Shown here: one piece after another, positions 44,154-44,466 of the stretch
How the letters are laid out: each line of letters opens with the position of its first letter
Numbering within the stretch: position 1 is the stretch's first letter
From: Flavobacteriales bacterium
GTDB lineage: Bacteria > Bacteroidota > Bacteroidia > Flavobacteriales_D > Crocinitomicaceae
Direction of reading: 5' to 3'
Length of the DNA stretch: 44,466 nucleotides
Assembly: GCA_018883325.1 (NCBI GenBank)
Contig: VEQH01000029.1
Span: 1 to 44,466 of the forward strand
Program-made: the position numbers and the translations under genes
The notes under the pieces: model-generated
What the model was told of the DNA's origin: nothing
Database searches by the model: none
The model's input: the letters and a program-made list of their open reading frames with translations, nothing else

Positions 44154-44466
44154 TTATTCGCACTCGATGTTTTGCCAAGCTCCAAGGTTTTCGATGTTTT
44201 TAACACCCAAGGATTCTAGCTGAAGTTTTGCATTTCCTGCTCTTGCTCCACTTCTACAAACAAGGATTACTTTGTCGTAATTCTTCAATTCCTCTGCTTT
44301 TGTTTCAATAATATCCAAAGGATAATTTACGGAACAATCCGCGTGACCATCGTTCCATTCTTCAATGGTTCTTACATCAACGATTATTGTCTTCATATTT
44401 TGGTTTTCTGTTTTTGTTACTTGTTGATTTTCATTTATCGTTTTGTCAGTGTTTGAACAACTCAAC
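44154..44466 (-). CDS. Rhodanese-like domain lipoprotein (5' end missing)
   Basis: Only the last 104 codons are in the window. The first residues, LSCSNTDKT, look like the end of a lipobox (L-S-C), so the missing upstream part should be a lipoprotein signal peptide. The rhodanese domain begins at about MKTIIVDVRTIEEWNDGHADC and ends with VILVCRSGARAGNAKLQLESLG, where the cysteine in the CRSGAR loop is the sulfur-accepting nucleophile. Rhodaneses transfer sulfane sulfur to thiol acceptors; periplasmic lipid-anchored versions occur in Bacteroidetes. A hairpin terminator follows. Confidence 0.88.
   Translation of the reverse strand, partial: LSCSNTDKTINENQQVTKTENQNMKTIIVDVRTIEEWNDGHADCSVNYPLDIIETKAEELKNYDKVILVCRSGARAGNAKLQLESLGVKNIENLGAWQNIECE

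Overview
The window is AT-rich, densely coded chromosomal DNA from a free-living member of the Bacteroidetes, most likely Flavobacteriales. I lean towards the Crocinitomicaceae/Fluviicola side, but this is an impression and not a proof. The reasons are type IX secretion (T9SS) sorting domains of both classes, PorP/SprF-family proteins, bacillithiol synthesis (bshA), FISUMP and MopE-type secreted proteins, and promoters of the Bacteroidetes type (TTTG-N19-TAnnTTTG, seen perfectly before rpsO). No tRNA, rRNA, CRISPR array, transposase or prophage gene is visible. The content is core chromosome interleaved with accessory envelope and secretion genes.

Layout. 0.3-4.5 kb: minus-strand envelope genes (lipoprotein DsbA-like protein, SpoIID-like protein, lpxB, small membrane protein, surE), divergent from an NlpC/P60 hydrolase. 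5.5-9.7 kb: fabI, a DUF486 membrane protein, an alkyltransferase-like protein without its cysteine, a gamma-family PLP enzyme of methionine/cysteine metabolism, a DinB-like protein and a Crp/Fnr regulator. 9.8-12.0 kb: a glycine-rich PKD protein with a type B T9SS tail. 12.0-15.5 kb: a minus-strand operon of an outer-membrane protein, bshA, elbB and meaB. 15.7-20.2 kb: folD with an S4-domain gene, a DUF805 gene, rpsO and pnp. 20.3-26.2 kb: secreted proteins (ten MopE-like repeats, a small T9SS protein, a FISUMP protein, an unknown). 26.5-31.3 kb: an M1 metallopeptidase and SppA. 31.4-31.7 kb: a palindromic element with terminal inverted repeats. 31.7-40.7 kb: envelope genes, including an operon of an ECF sigma factor, a membrane-anchored anti-sigma/beta-barrel fusion and PorP/SprF, plus a VIT-VWA-TPR-DUF2135 protein. 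40.7-44.5 kb: lolA, lon and a truncated rhodanese lipoprotein gene.

The most interesting item is the three-gene module at 32.4-35.6 kb. A sigma factor overlaps by 4 bases a protein that appears to run from cytoplasm to outer membrane (anti-sigma-like N-terminus, one membrane helix, long Ser/Thr/Asn/Gln-rich linker, C-terminal beta barrel), followed 3 bases later by a PorP/SprF gene. It resembles the dual membrane-spanning anti-sigma factors known from Bacteroides, here tied to a T9SS-type partner. The second is a 269-bp non-coding element made of nested palindromes. The third is a set of three period-7/8 tandem repeats in intergenic gaps within 4.3 kb.

All functions are inferred by reading translations and motifs; no database search was run.
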